A stretch of DNA of 64,000 bases from Closterium sp. Naga37s-1 (taxonomy: Eukaryota > Streptophyta > Zygnematophyceae > Desmidiales > Closteriaceae), in the NCBI GenBank assembly GCA_947471745.1, contig CANJKZ010000174.1, positions 3,457,001-3,521,000 on the forward strand. Reading direction: 5' to 3'. The notes beneath the pieces were generated by a model that did no database searches, was not told the DNA's origin, and saw only the letters and a list, made by a program, of their open reading frames with translations. Below are positions 23,201 to 38,200 of the stretch, one piece after another. The first letter of the stretch is position 1; each line of letters opens with the position of its first letter. The position numbers were made by a program, and so were the translations under genes.

Positions 23201-26200
23201 AATGTTAAGAAACTATGCGTGACAGCATGAGATGCAGACCGTGGCCCCACCTCCCACAACCACCGCCTTCCGTTTCCCCCTCTTCCCCTCTCCTCTCCCC
23301 TTCTCCTCTCGCTCCCCAACACCCCGGTGGCATCATGGCTCTTCGATACCATTCTCCCCCTCACTCCGCCTCCTCTCCCATTCACCACCCATGTCTTCCC
23401 CGTTGCTCCCTCCTTCTCCCCATTCTCTCCCATGTCCGTCCGTCCGTCCGTCCGTCCGTCCGTCCATCTCCTGAACCCTCTTCCCATCACTAGCCAGGGG
23501 CTTTTTTTAGGCGCCTCAAAAATCCCATCACTAGCCAATGGCATCATGCCCACCTTGCTCAAGGGCCTCTGTCTCCCATTCCCCCTTTCCACTCACCATA
23601 TCCCTCTGGTCTTATTCTCCCTCCATATCCCTCTGGTCTTATTCTCCCTCCATATCCCTCTGGTCTTATTCTCCCTCCATATCCCTCTGGTCTTATTCTC
23701 CCTCCATATCCCTCTGGTCTTATTCTCCCTTCATATCCCTCTGGTCTTATTCTCCCTCCATATCCCTCTGGTCTTATTCTCCCTCCATATCCCTCTGGTC
23801 TTATTCTCCCTCCATATCCCTCTGGTCTTATTCTCCCTCCATATCCCTCTGGTCTTATTCTCCCTCCATATCCCTCTGGTCTTATTCTCCCTCCATATCC
23901 CTCTGGTCTTATTCTCCCTTCATATCCCTCTGGTCTTATTCTCCCTCCATATCCCTCTGGTCTTATTCTCCCTCCATATCCCTCTGGTCTTGTTCTCCCT
24001 CCATATCCCTCTGGTCTTATTCTCCCTCCATATCCCTCTGGTCTAATTCTCCCTCCATATCCCTCTGGTCTTATTCTCCCTCCATATCCCTCTGGTCTTA
24101 TTCTCCCTCCATATCCCTCTGGTAGGGATGAGCAAGGGGCGAACACGAACATGTTCGTGTTCGCCCCTAGACGAACACATCCGTTTGCCGAACCGAACAC
24201 TGTTCGGTTCGGCGAACACTTTAAGCAAAAACACGTGTTCGCCGTTCGCCTGTGAAGGCATGTTCGGGCGAACATCGAACACGTTCATGTTCGTCGCGGG
24301 GCAAATTGCAGCAGCGGCCCGAACACGAACGTGTTCGGGCGAACATCGAACACTGTTCGGCGAACAATTTAAGCAAAAAAAACAAGCCTGTTCGGTTCGT
24401 TGTGCTCATGTCTACCCTCTGGTCTTATTCTCCCTCCATATCCCTCTGGTCTTATTCTCCCTCCATATCCCTCTGGTCTTATTCTCCCTTCATATCCCTC
24501 TGGTCTTATTCTCCCTCCATATCCCTCTGGTCTTATTCTCCCTCCATATCCCTCTGGTCTTATTCTCCCTCCATATCCCTCTGGTCTTATTCTCCCTTCA
24601 TATCCCTCCTTGCCTGCCTGCCTGCCTCCAATCCAACACCAGCCCGTGGCATCATGGCCCATCGACACCTTGCTCAGCTAAAGCGCCCCTCTTTCATTCC
24701 CCCTCATTCCACCTCTTCCTCCTTTCCCCTCCCTTCTCTTCCCCGTCGCTCCCTCCCTTTCCCCATCCATTCCCCTTCCAGCCTGTGGCATCATGGCCCA
24801 TCGGCACCTTGCTCAAGCGCCCCTCTTTCATTCCCCCTCATTCCACCTCTTCCTCCTTTCCCCTCCCTTCTCTTCCCTGTCACTCCCTCCCTGCCTGCCT
24901 CCATTCCAACACCAGCCCGTGGCATCATGGCCCATCGACACCTTGCTCAAGCGCCTTTCTCGCACCACTGGCATAGGTAGGTACGGTTTGGTTCGCCTTG
25001 CTTTCTTTGTTCAGCACTGTACCACTCTTGATTATTCACCTCAGAATATTCAAGAGACGTTCCAAAGCTTGACACCTTGATTATTCACCACTCTAGTGCG
25101 CTTCTCGCACCACTAGCATAGGTACTGCTCGTTCTTTCACTGATCCGGTACTGTCGCCTCGCTCTCCCCCTCTGCTCGGCGTTCACTGCAAAACCCATGC
25201 ACGGGTTGATGCCATGAAACCAAAATATATTTATCCACAGCCGTCTCCATCTGTTTCTTTAGAATTCTCAGAAAACAGATTCAGCCTAAAATCCACAGCC
25301 GTCCCATTATCACAATTTTGCTTTTATATCGAGTATTTGGGTATTTCCCCCCTCCCTGATCCTCTTCCGCCCCCCATCTCCCCTCCTTCCAGACATCTCC
25401 CAGCATGTGGATGCCACCTCCCTCAGCTCCGCCCTCTCCCACTCCCCTCCGCCAAACGCCAGCCACCGCTGGGACCTCAGAAAGCACCTTCCCCACGTCC
25501 TGCCTCCCCTGCCTGAGGTGCTGCCGGATTTTGGGGTAGGCTCCAACCCTGCTGCTGGTGCTGCTGCTGCTGCTGGAGCTGCTGGTGCTGGTGGTGGTGG
25601 TGCTGCTGCTGGTGTTGGAACAGAGAATATGAGGAGGGAAGAGGAAGGGGGAGAGGCGGAAGCAATGCGGGAGGAGCTGAGATGGAGAGAGATTCTTCGC
25701 GACTCTCCTGACCTGTAAGGCTTGGTGGTGACATGTAGGTAGGTTTGTAAGGCTGAGATGTATCCTGACCTGTAGGGCTGAGATGTATCCTGACCTGTAA
25801 GGCTGAACGCCTCTATCCTGACCTGTAAGGCTGGACGCCTCTATCCTGACCTGTAAGGCTGGACGCCTCGATGCGTTTATGGTGTGAAATGCGTTTATGC
25901 TATCCTGACCTTTCTCAGCCACCGCAAGCATTTCTTTCGCACCTCGCTCCTTTCATCCCAGCGTCTCTTCTCCACTCCTCCTCCGATCATTTTCCTCTTT
26001 CCTCCTCACTCCGCCTCACTCCGCCCCTCTCTTCTTCCCCAGGAGGAGCAGTCATCGAAGCACCTGGCAGCGCTGCGCAAGTACCTGGGGGACATGTGTG
26101 ACATGTGTGACATGTGTGACATGTGTGACATGTGTGACATGTGTGACATGCTCCCTCCTCTCCTTCTTCTCCCAGTCATGACACTCACTCCACCTCATCC

Positions 26201-29200
26201 CATTTCCCCCACTGCATTCCCTCTCCTTGCTTCTCCCCCCAGGAGGGGCAGGTCATCGAAGCACCTGGCAGCGCTGCGCAAGTAACTGGGGGACATGTGT
26301 TACATGCTCCCTCCTCTCCTTCTTCTCCCAGTCATGACACTCACTCCACCTCATCCCATTTCCCCCACTGCATTCCCTCTCCTTGCTACTCCCCCCAGGA
26401 GGGGCAGGTCATCGAAGCACCTGGCAGCGCTGCGCAAGTACCTGGGGGGCGTGGTTGTGACGAGCTACAGGGCCCACCTCGGGCTCTTTGTTGCGTCTCC
26501 ACAGCAAATGGAGTTCTTTGAGGTCAGAAATAAACTATCTGTTTTTGTCCTCTTGCAATTTCTCCACAACTTGTTGTTGGCCCCTTCCTTTTCTTGCCAC
26601 TGCCCACCTGTACCTCCGCCCTCTGCCCCTACCTGTGCCCTGTAATTTCTCCCTTGCGCCCCCTGTTCTCCCCCCCCCCCTGTGCCCCCAAATCTCCCCT
26701 GTGCCATCCTCGCCTTCCCTCTGAGCCGTCTTTGCCTTTTTCCGAGCAGAGAGAGTCGCTGCTGTCCACGCTGGACCGGCTGTGGAGCGTGCACATCGCC
26801 AACATGGCCCGATTGAGGAACGCGGTGAGTGGGTGGTGGGGTGAAGGCAAGAACAGAGAGACTGAGGGATGTGCGTGTGGACAGTGGGTGGGATGTGGGG
26901 CTTGTGCTTCTGTCCTTCACGCTGGACCAGCTGTGGAGCGTGCACATCGCCAACATGGCCCGATTGAGGAACGCGGTGAGTGGGTGGTGGGAAGAAGGCA
27001 AGAACAGAGAGACTGAGGGATGTGCGTGTGGACAGTGGGTGGGATGTGGGGTTTGTGCTTCTCTCCTTCACGCTGGACCAGCTGTGGAGCGTGCACATCG
27101 CCAACATGGCCCGATTGAGGAACGCGGTGAGTGGGTGGTGGGGTGAAGGCAAGAACAGAGAGACTGAGGGATGTGCGTGTGGACAGTGGGTGGGATGTGG
27201 GGCTTGTGCTTCTCTCCTTCATGCTGGACCGGCTGTGGAGCGTGCACATCGCCAACATGGCCCGATTGAGGAACGCGGTGAGTGGGTGGTGGGGTGAAAG
27301 AGACTGAGGGATGTGCGTGTGGACAGTGGGTGGGATGTGGGGTTTGTGCTTCTCTCCTTCACGCTGGACCGGCTGTGGAGCGTCCACATCGCCAACATGG
27401 CCCGGCTGAGGAACGCGGTAAGCAAGGGTGTGCATACAGTAAGGACTGAGGGACAGGGGAAACATTCTGCTCTCCACGCTGGACCGGCTGTGGAGCGTGC
27501 ATATCGCCAACATGGCCCGGCTGAGGAACGCGGTGAGTGGATGTTGGGGTCAAGGCAAGAACAGACTGGCTGAGGGATGTGGGAAGTACAGCACTCCATG
27601 CTGGACGTCCACATTGCCAACAAGCTGGACGTCCACATTGCCAACAAGCTGGACGTCCACATTGCCAACAAGCTGGACGTCCACATTGCCAACAAGCTGG
27701 ACGTCCACATTGCCAACAAGCTGGACGTCCACATTGCCAACAAGCTGGACGTCCACATTGCCAACAAGCTGGACGTCCACATTGCCAACAAGCTGGACGT
27801 CCACATTGCCAACAAGCTGGACGTCCACATTGCCAACAAGCTGGACGTCCACATTGCCAACAAGCTGGACGTCCACATTGCCAACAAGCTGGACGTCCAC
27901 ATTGCCAACAAGCTGGACGTCCACATTGCCAACAAGCTGGACGTCCACATTGCCAACAAGCTGGACGTCCACATTGCCAACAAGCTGGACGTCCACATTG
28001 CCAACAAGCTGGACGTCCACATTGCCAACAAGCTGGACGTCCACATTGCCAACAAGCTGGACGTCCACATTGCCAACAAGCTGGACGTCCACATTGCCAA
28101 CAAGCTGGACGTCCACATTGCCAACAAGCTGGACGTCCACATTGCCAACAAGCTGGACGTCCACATTGCCAACAAGCTGGACGTCCACATTGCCAACAAG
28201 CTGGACGTCCACATTGCCAACAAGCTGGACGTCCACATTGCCAACAAGCTGGACGTCCACATTGCCAACAAGCTGGACGTCCACATTGCCAACAAGCTGG
28301 ACGTCCACATTGCCAACAAGCTGGACGTCCACATTGCCAACAAGCTGGACGTCCACATTGCCAACAAGCTGGACGTCCACATTGCCAACAAGCTGGACGT
28401 CCACATTGCCAACAAGCTGGACCTCCACATTGCCAACAAGCTGGACGTCCACATTGCCAACAAGCTGGACCTCCACATTGCCAACAAGCTGGACCTCCAC
28501 ATTGCCAACAAGCTGGACCTCCACATTGCCAACAAGCTGGACCTCCACATTGCCAACAAGCTGGACCTCCACATTGCCAACAAGCTGGACCTCCACATTG
28601 CCAACAAGCTGGACCTCCACATTGCCAACAAGCTGGACGTCCACATTGCCAACAAGCTGGACGTCCACATTGCCAACAAGCTGGACGTCCACATTGCCAA
28701 CAAGCTGGACGTCCACATTGTCAACAAGCTGGACGTCCACATTGCCAACAAGCTGGACCTCCACATTGCCAACAAGCTGGACGTCCACATTGCCAACAAG
28801 CTGGACGTCCACATTGCCAACAAGCTGGACGTCCACATTGTCAACAAGCTGGACGTCCACATTGCCAACAAGCTGGACGTCCACATTGCCAACAAGCTGG
28901 ACGTCCACATTGCCAACAAGCTGGACGTCCACATTGCCAACAAGCTGGACGTCCACATTGCCAACAAGCTGGACGTCCACATTGCCAACAAGCTGGACGT
29001 CCACATTGCCAACAAGCTGGACGTCCACATTGCCAACAAGCTGGACGTCCACATTGCCAACAAGCTGGACGTCCACATTGCCAACAAGCTGGACGTCCAC
29101 ATTGCCAACAAGCTGGACGTCCACATTGCCAACAAGCTGGACGTCCACATTGCCAACAAGCTGGACGTCCACATTGCCAACAAGCTGGACGTCCACATTG

Positions 29201-32200
29201 CCAACAAGCTGGACGTCCACATTGCCAACAAGCTGGACGTCCACATTGCCAACAAGCTGGACGTCCACATTGCCAACAAGCTGGACGTCCACATTGCCAA
29301 CAAGCTGGACGTCCACATTGCCAACAAGCTGGACGTCCACATTGCCAACAAGCTGGACGTCCACATTGCCAACAAGCTGGACGTCCACATTGCCAACAAG
29401 CTGGACGTCCACATTGCCAACAAGCTGGACGTCCACATTGCCAACAAGCTGGACGTCCACATTGCCAACAAGCTGGACGTCCACATTGCCAACAAGCTGG
29501 ACCTCCACATTGCCAACAAGCTGGACGTCCACATTGCCAACAAGCTGGACCTCCACATTGCCAACAAGCTGGACCTCCACATTGCCAACAAGCTGGACCT
29601 CCACATTGCCAACAAGCTGGACCTCCACATTGCCAACAAGCTGGACCTCCACATTGCCAACAAGCTGGACCTCCACATTGCCAACAAGCTGGACCTCCAC
29701 ATTGCCAACAAGCTGGACGTCCACATTGCCAACAAGCTGGACGTCCACATTGCCAACAAGCTGGACGTCCACATTGCCAACAAGCTGGACGTCCACATTG
29801 TCAACAAGCTGGACGTCCACATTGCCAACAAGCTGGACCTCCACATTGCCAACAAGCTGGACGTCCACATTGCCAACAAGCTGGACGTCCACATTGCCAA
29901 CAAGCTGGACGTCCACATTGTCAACAAGCTGGACGTCCACATTGCCAACAAGCTGGACGTCCACATTGCCAACAAGCTGGACGTCCACATTGCCAACAAG
30001 CTGGACGTCCACATTGCCAACAAGCTGGACGTCCACATTGCCAACAAGCTGGACGTCCACATTGCCAACAAGCTGGACGTCCACATTGCCAACAAGCTGG
30101 ACGTCCACATTGCCAACAAGCTGGACGTCCACATTGCCAACAAGCTGGACGTCCACATTGCCAACAAGCTGGACGTCCACATTGCCAACAAGCTGGACGT
30201 CCACATTGCCAACAAGCTGGACGTCCACATTGCCAACAAGCTGGACGTCCACATTGCCAACAAGCTGGACGTCCACATTGCCAACAAGCTGGACGTCCAC
30301 ATTGCCAACAAGCTGGACGTCCACATTGCCAACAAGCTGGACGTCCACATTGCCAACAAGCTGGACGTCCACATTGCCAACAAGCTGGACGTCCACATTG
30401 CCAACAAGCTGGACGTCCACATTGCCAACAAGCTGGACGTCCACATTGCCAACAAGCTGGACGTCCACATTGCCAACAAGCTGGACGTCCACATTGCCAA
30501 CAAGCTGGACGTCCACATTGCCAACAAGCTGGACGTCCACATTGCCAACAAGCTGGACGTCCACATTGCCAACAAGCTGGACGTCCACATTGCCAACAAG
30601 CTGGACGTCCACATTGCCAACAAGCTGGACGTCCACATTGCCAACAAGCTGGACGTCCACATTGCCAACAAGCTGGACGTCCACATTGCCAACAAGCTGG
30701 ACGTCCACATTGCCAACAAGCTGGACGTCCACATTGCCAACAAGCTGGACGTCCACATTGCCAACAAGCTGGACGTCCACATTGCCAACAAGCTGGACGT
30801 CCACATTGCCAACAAGCTGGACGTCCACATTGCCAACAAGCTGGACGTCCACATTGCCAACAAGCTGGACGTCCACATTGCCAACAAGCTGGACGTCCAC
30901 ATTGCCAACAAGCTGGACGTCCACATTGCCAACAAGCTGGACGTCCACATTGCCAACAAGCTGGACGTCCACATTGCCAACAAGCTGGACGTCCACATTG
31001 CCAACAAGCTGGACGTCCACATTGCCAACAAGCTGGACGTCCACATTGCCAACAAGCTGGACGTCCACATTGCCAACAAGCTGGACGTCCACATTGCCAA
31101 CAAGCTGGACGTCCACATTGCCAACAAGCTGGACGTCCACATTGCCAACAAGCTGGACGTCCACATTGCCAACAAGCTGGACGTCCACATTGCCAACAAG
31201 CTGGACGTCCACATTGCCAACAAGCTGGACGTCCACATTGCCAACAAGCTGGACGTCCACATTGCCAACAAGCTGGACGTCCACATTGCCAACAAGCTGG
31301 ACGTCCACATTGCCAACAAGCTGGACGTCCACATTGCCAACAAGCTGGACGTCCACATTGCCAACAAGCTGGACGTCCACATTGCCAACAAGCTGGACGT
31401 CCACATTGCCAACAAGCTGGACGTCCACATTGCCAACAAGCTGGACGTCCACATTGCCAACAAGCTGGACGTCCACATTGCCAACAAGCTGGACGTCCAC
31501 ATTGCCAACAAGCTGGACGTCCACATTGCCAACAAGCTGGACGTCCACATTGCCAACAAGCTGGACGTCCACATTGCCAACAAGCTGGACGTCCACATTG
31601 CCAACAAGCTGGACGTCCACATTGCCAACAAGCTGGACGTCCACATTGCCAACAAGCTGGACGTCCACATTGCCAACAAGCTGGACGTCCACATTGCCAA
31701 CAAGCTGGACGTCCACATTGCCAACAAGCTGGACGTCCACATTGCCAACAAGCTGGACGTCCACATTGCCAACAAGCTGGACGTCCACATTGCCAACAAG
31801 CTGGACGTCCACATTGCCAACAAGCTGGACGTCCACATTGCCAACAAGCTGGACGTCCACATTGCCAACAAGCTGGACGTCCACATTGCCAACAAGCTGG
31901 ACGTCCACATTGCCAACAAGCTGGACGTCCACATTGCCAACAAGCTGGACGTCCACATTGCCAACAAGCTGGACGTCCACATTGCCAACAAGCTGGACGT
32001 CCACATTGCCAACAAGCTGGACGTCCACATTGCCAACAAGCTGGACGTCCACATTGCCAACAAGCTGGACGTCCACATTGCCAACAAGCTGGACGTCCAC
32101 ATTGCCAACAAGCTGGACGTCCACATTGCCAACAAGCTGGACGTCCACATTGCCAACAAGCTGGACGTCCACATTGCCAACAAGCTGGACGTCCACATTG

Positions 32201-35200
32201 CCAACAAGCTGGACGTCCACATTGCCAACAAGCTGGACGTCCACATTGCCAACAAGCTGGACGTCCACATTGCCAACAAGCTGGACGTCCACATTGCCAA
32301 CAAGCTGGACGTCCACATTGCCAACAAGCTGGACGTCCACATTGCCAACAAGCTGGACGTCCACATTGCCAACAAGCTGGACGTCCACATTGCCAACAAG
32401 CTGGACGTCCACATTGCCAACAAGCTGGACGTCCACATTGCCAACAAGCTGGACGTCCACATTGCCAACAAGCTGGACGTCCACATTGCCAACAAGCTGG
32501 ACGTCCACATTGCCAACAAGCTGGACGTCCACATTGCCAACAAGCTGGACGTCCACATTGCCAACAAGCTGGACGTCCACATTGCCAACAAGCTGGACGT
32601 CCACATTGCCAACAAGCTGGACGTCCACATTGCCAACAAGCTGGACGTCCACATTGCCAACAAGCTGGACGTCCACATTGCCAACAAGCTGGACGTCCAC
32701 ATTGCCAACAAGCTGGACGTCCACATTGCCAACAAGCTGGACGTCCACATTGCCAACAAGCTGGACGTCCACATTGCCAACAAGCTGGACGTCCACATTG
32801 CCAACAAGCTGGACGTCCACATTGCCAACAAGCTGGACGTCCACATTGCCAACAAGCTGGACGTCCACATTGCCAACAAGCTGGACGTCCACATTGCCAA
32901 CAAGCTGGACGTCCACATTGCCAACAAGCTGGACGTCCACATTGCCAACAAGCTGGACGTCCACATTGCCAACAAGCTGGACGTCCACATTGCCAACAAG
33001 CTGGACGTCCACATTGCCAACAAGCTGGACGTCCACATTGCCAACAAGCTGGACGTCCACATTGCCAACAAGCTGGGACGTCCACATTGCCAACAAGCTG
33101 GACGTCCACATTGCCAACAAGCTGGACGTCCACATTGCCAACAAGCTGGACGTCCACATTGCCAACAAGCTGGACGTCCACATTGCCAACAAGCTGGACG
33201 TCCACATTGCCAACAAGCTGGACGTCCACATTGCCAACAAGCTGGACGTCCACATTGCCAACAAGCTGGACGTCCACATTGCCAACAAGCTGGACGTCCA
33301 CATTGCCAACAAGCTGGACGTCCACATTGCCAACAAGCTGGACGTCCACATTGCCAACAAGCTGGACGTCCACATTGCCAACAAGCTGGACGTCCACATT
33401 GCCAACAAGCTGGACGTCCACATTGCCAACAAGCTGGACGTCCACATTGCCAACAAGCTGGACGTCCACATTGCCAACAAGCTGGACGTCCACATTGCCA
33501 ACAAGCTGGACGTCCACATTGCCAACAAGCTGGACGTCCACATTGCCAACAAGCTGGACGTCCACATTGCCAACAAGCTGGACGTCCACATTGCCAACAA
33601 GCTGGACGTCCACATTGCCAACAAGCTGGACGTCCACATTGCCAACAAGCTGGACGTCCACATTGCCAACAAGCTGGACGTCCACATTGCCAACAAGCTG
33701 GACGTCCACATTGCCAACAAGCTGGACGTCCACATTGCCAACAAGCTGGACGTCCACATTGCCAACAAGCTGGACGTCCACATTGCCAACAAGCTGGACG
33801 TCCACATTGCCAACAAGCTGGACGTCCACATTGCCAACAAGCTGGACGTCCACATTGCCAACAAGCTGGACGTCCACATTGCCAACAAGCTGGACGTCCA
33901 CATTGCCAACAAGCTGGACGTCCACATTGCCAACAAGCTGGACGTCCACATTGCCAACAAGCTGGACGTCCACATTGCCAACAAGCTGGACGTCCACATT
34001 GCCAACAAGCTGGACGTCCACATTGCCAACAAGCTGGACGTCCACATTGCCAACAAGCTGGACGTCCACATTGCCAACAAGCTGGACGTCCACATTGCCA
34101 ACAAGCTGGACGTCCACATTGCCAACAAGCTGGACGTCCACATTGCCAACAAGCTGGACGTCCACATTGCCAACAAGCTGGACGTCCACATTGCCAACAA
34201 GCTGGACGTCCACATTGCCAACAAGCTGGACGTCCACATTGCCAACAAGCTGGACGTCCACATTGCCAACAAGCTGGACGTCCACATTGCCAACAAGCTG
34301 GACGTCCACATTGCCAACAAGCTGGACGTCCACATTGCCAACAAGCTGGACGTCCACATTGCCAACAAGCTGGACGTCCACATTGCCAACAAGCTGGACG
34401 TCCACATTGCCAACAAGCTGGACGTCCACATTGCCAACAAGCTGGACGTCCACATTGCCAACAAGCTGGACGTCCACATTGCCAACAAGCTGGACGTCCA
34501 CATTGCCAACAAGCTGGACGTCCACATTGCCAACAAGCTGGACGTCCACATTGCCAACAAGCTGGACGTCCACATTGCCAACAAGCTGGACGTCCACATT
34601 GCCAACAAGCTGGACGTCCACATTGCCAACAAGCTGGACGTCCACATTGCCAACAAGCTGGACGTCCACATTGCCAACAAGCTGGACGTCCACATTGCCA
34701 ACAAGCTGGACGTCCACATTGCCAACAAGCTGGACGTCCACATTGCCAACAAGCTGGACGTCCACATTGCCAACAAGCTGGACGTCCACATTGCCAACAA
34801 GCTGGACGTCCACATTGCCAACAAGCTGGACGTCCACATTGCCAACAAGCTGGACGTCCACATTGCCAACAAGCTGGACGTCCACATTGCCAACAAGCTG
34901 GACGTCCACATTGCCAACAAGCTGGACGTCCACATTGCCAACAAGCTGGACGTCCACATTGCCAACAAGCTGGACGTCCACATTGCCAACAAGCTGGACG
35001 TCCACATTGCCAACAAGCTGGACGTCCACATTGCCAACAAGCTGGACGTCCACATTGCCAACAAGCTGGACGTCCACATTGCCAACAAGCTGGACGTCCA
35101 CATTGCCAACAAGCTGGACGTCCACATTGCCAACAAGCTGGACGTCCACATTGCCAACAAGCTGGACGTCCACATTGCCAACAAGCTGGACGTCCACATT

Positions 35201-38200
35201 GCCAACAAGCTGGACGTCCACATTGCCAACAAGCTGGACGTCCACATTGCCAACAAGCTGGACGTCCACATTGCCAACAAGCTGGACGTCCACATTGCCA
35301 ACAAGCTGGACGTCCACATTGCCAACAAGCTGGACGTCCACATTGCCAACAAGCTGGACGTCCACATTGCCAACAAGCTGGACGTCCACATTGCCAACAA
35401 GCTGGACGTCCACATTGCCAACAAGCTGGACGTCCACATTGCCAACAAGCTGGACGTCCACATTGCCAACAAGCTGGACGTCCACATTGCCAACAAGCTG
35501 GACGTCCACATTGCCAACAAGCTGGACGTCCACATTGCCAACAAGCTGGACGTCCACATTGCCAACAAGCTGGACGTCCACATTGCCAACAAGCTGGACG
35601 TCCACATTGCCAACAAGCTGGACGTCCACATTGCCAACAAGCTGGACGTCCACATTGCCAACAAGCTGGACGTCCACATTGCCAACAAGCTGGACGTCCA
35701 CATTGCCAACAAGCTGGACGTCCACATTGCCAACAAGCTGGACGTCCACATTGCCAACAAGCTGGACGTCCACATTGCCAACAAGCTGGACGTCCACATT
35801 GCCAACAAGCTGGACGTCCACATTGCCAACAAGCTGGACGTCCACATTGCCAACAAGCTGGACGTCCACATTGCCAACAAGCTGGACGTCCACATTGCCA
35901 ACAAGCTGGACGTCCACATTGCCAACAAGCTGGACGTCCACATTGCCAACAAGCTGGACGTCCACATTGCCAACAAGCTGGACGTCCACATTGCCAACAA
36001 GCTGGACGTCCACATTGCCAACAAGCTGGACGTCCACATTGCCAACAAGCTGGACGTCCACATTGCCAACAAGCTGGACGTCCACATTGCCAACAAGCTG
36101 GACGTCCACATTGCCAACAAGCTGGACGTCCACATTGCCAACAAGCTGGACGTCCACATTGCCAACAAGCTGGACGTCCACATTGCCAACAAGCTGGACG
36201 TCCACATTGCCAACAAGCTGGACGTCCACATTGCCAACAAGCTGGACGTCCACATTGCCAACAAGCTGGACGTCCACATTGCCAACAAGCTGGACGTCCA
36301 CATTGCCAACAAGCTGGACGTCCACATTGCCAACAAGCTGGACGTCCACATTGCCAACAAGCTGGACGTCCACATTGCCAACAAGCTGGACGTCCACATT
36401 GCCAACAAGCTGGACGTCCACATTGCCAACAAGCTGGACGTCCACATTGCCAACAAGCTGGACGTCCACATTGCCAACAAGCTGGACGTCCACATTGCCA
36501 ACAAGCTGGACGTCCACATTGCCAACAAGCTGGACGTCCACATTGCCAACAAGCTGGACGTCCACATTGCCAACAAGCTGGACGTCCACATTGCCAACAA
36601 GCTGGACGTCCACATTGCCAACAAGCTGGACGTCCACATTGCCAACAAGCTGGACGTCCACATTGCCAACAAGCTGGACGTCCACATTGCCAACAAGCTG
36701 GACGTCCACATTGCCAACAAGCTGGACGTCCACATTGCCAACAAGCTGGACGTCCACATTGCCAACAAGCTGGACGTCCACATTGCCAACAAGCTGGACG
36801 TCCACATTGCCAACAAGCTGGACGTCCACATTGCCAACAAGCTGGACGTCCACATTGCCAACAAGCTGGACGTCCACATTGCCAACAAGCTGGACGTCCA
36901 CATTGCCAACAAGCTGGACGTCCACATTGCCAACAAGCTGGACGTCCACATTGCCAACAAGCTGGACGTCCACATTGCCAACAAGCTGGACGTCCACATT
37001 GCCAACAAGCTGGACGTCCACATTGCCAACAAGCTGGACGTCCACATTGCCAACAAGCTGGACGTCCACATTGCCAACAAGCTGGACGTCCACATTGCCA
37101 ACAAGCTGGACGTCCACATTGCCAACAAGCTGGACGTCCACATTGCCAACAAGCTGGACGTCCACATTGCCAACAAGCTGGACGTCCACATTGCCAACAA
37201 GCTGGACGTCCACATTGCCAACAAGCTGGACGTCCACATTGCCAACAAGCTGGACGTCCACATTGCCAACAAGCTGGACGTCCACATTGCCAACAAGCTG
37301 GACGTTCCCACATTGCCAACAAGCTGGACGTCCACATTGCCAACAAGCTGGACGTCCACATTGCCAACAAGCTGGACGTCCACATTGCCAACAAGCTGGA
37401 CGTCCACATTGCCAACAAGCTGGACGTCCACATTGCCAACAAGCTGGACGTCCACATTGCCAACAAGCTGGACGTCCACATTGCCAACAAGCTGGACGTC
37501 CACATTGCCAACAAGCTGGACGTCCACATTGCCAACAAGCTGGACCTCCACATTGCCAACAAGCTGGACCTCCACATTGCCAACAAGCTGGACCTCCACA
37601 TTGCCAACAAGCTGGACGTCCACATTGCCAACAAGCTGGACGTCCACATTGCCAACAAGCTGGACGTCCACATTGCCAACAAGCTGGACGTCCACATTGC
37701 CAACAAGCTGGACGTCCACATTGCCAACAAGCTGGACGTCCACATTGCCAACAAGCTGGACGTCCACATTGCCAACAAGCTGGACGTCCACATTGCCAAC
37801 AAGCTGGACGTCCACATTGCCAACAAGCTGGACGTCCACATTGCCAACAAGCTGGACGTCCACATTGCCAACAAGCTGGACGTCCACATTGCCAACAAGC
37901 TGGACGTCCACATTGCCAACAAGCTGGACGTCCACATTGCCAACAAGCTGGACGTCCACATTGCCAACAAGCTGGACGTCCACATTGCCAACAAGCTGGA
38001 CGTCCACATTGCCAACAAGCTGGACGTCCACATTGCCAACAAGCTGGACGTCCACATTGCCAACAAGCTGGACGTCCACATTGCCAACAAGCTGGACGTC
38101 CACATTGCCAACAAGCTGGACGTCCACATTGCCAACAAGCTGGACGTCCACATTGCCAACAAGCTGGACGTCCACATTGCCAACAAGCTGGACGTCCACA

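Noticed and set aside
23559-24668. Reverse-strand 'G-G-R-I-R-P-E-G-Y' repeat ORF
   Set aside because: It is the shadow of the 27-bp pyrimidine-rich minisatellite and is interrupted by a MITE.
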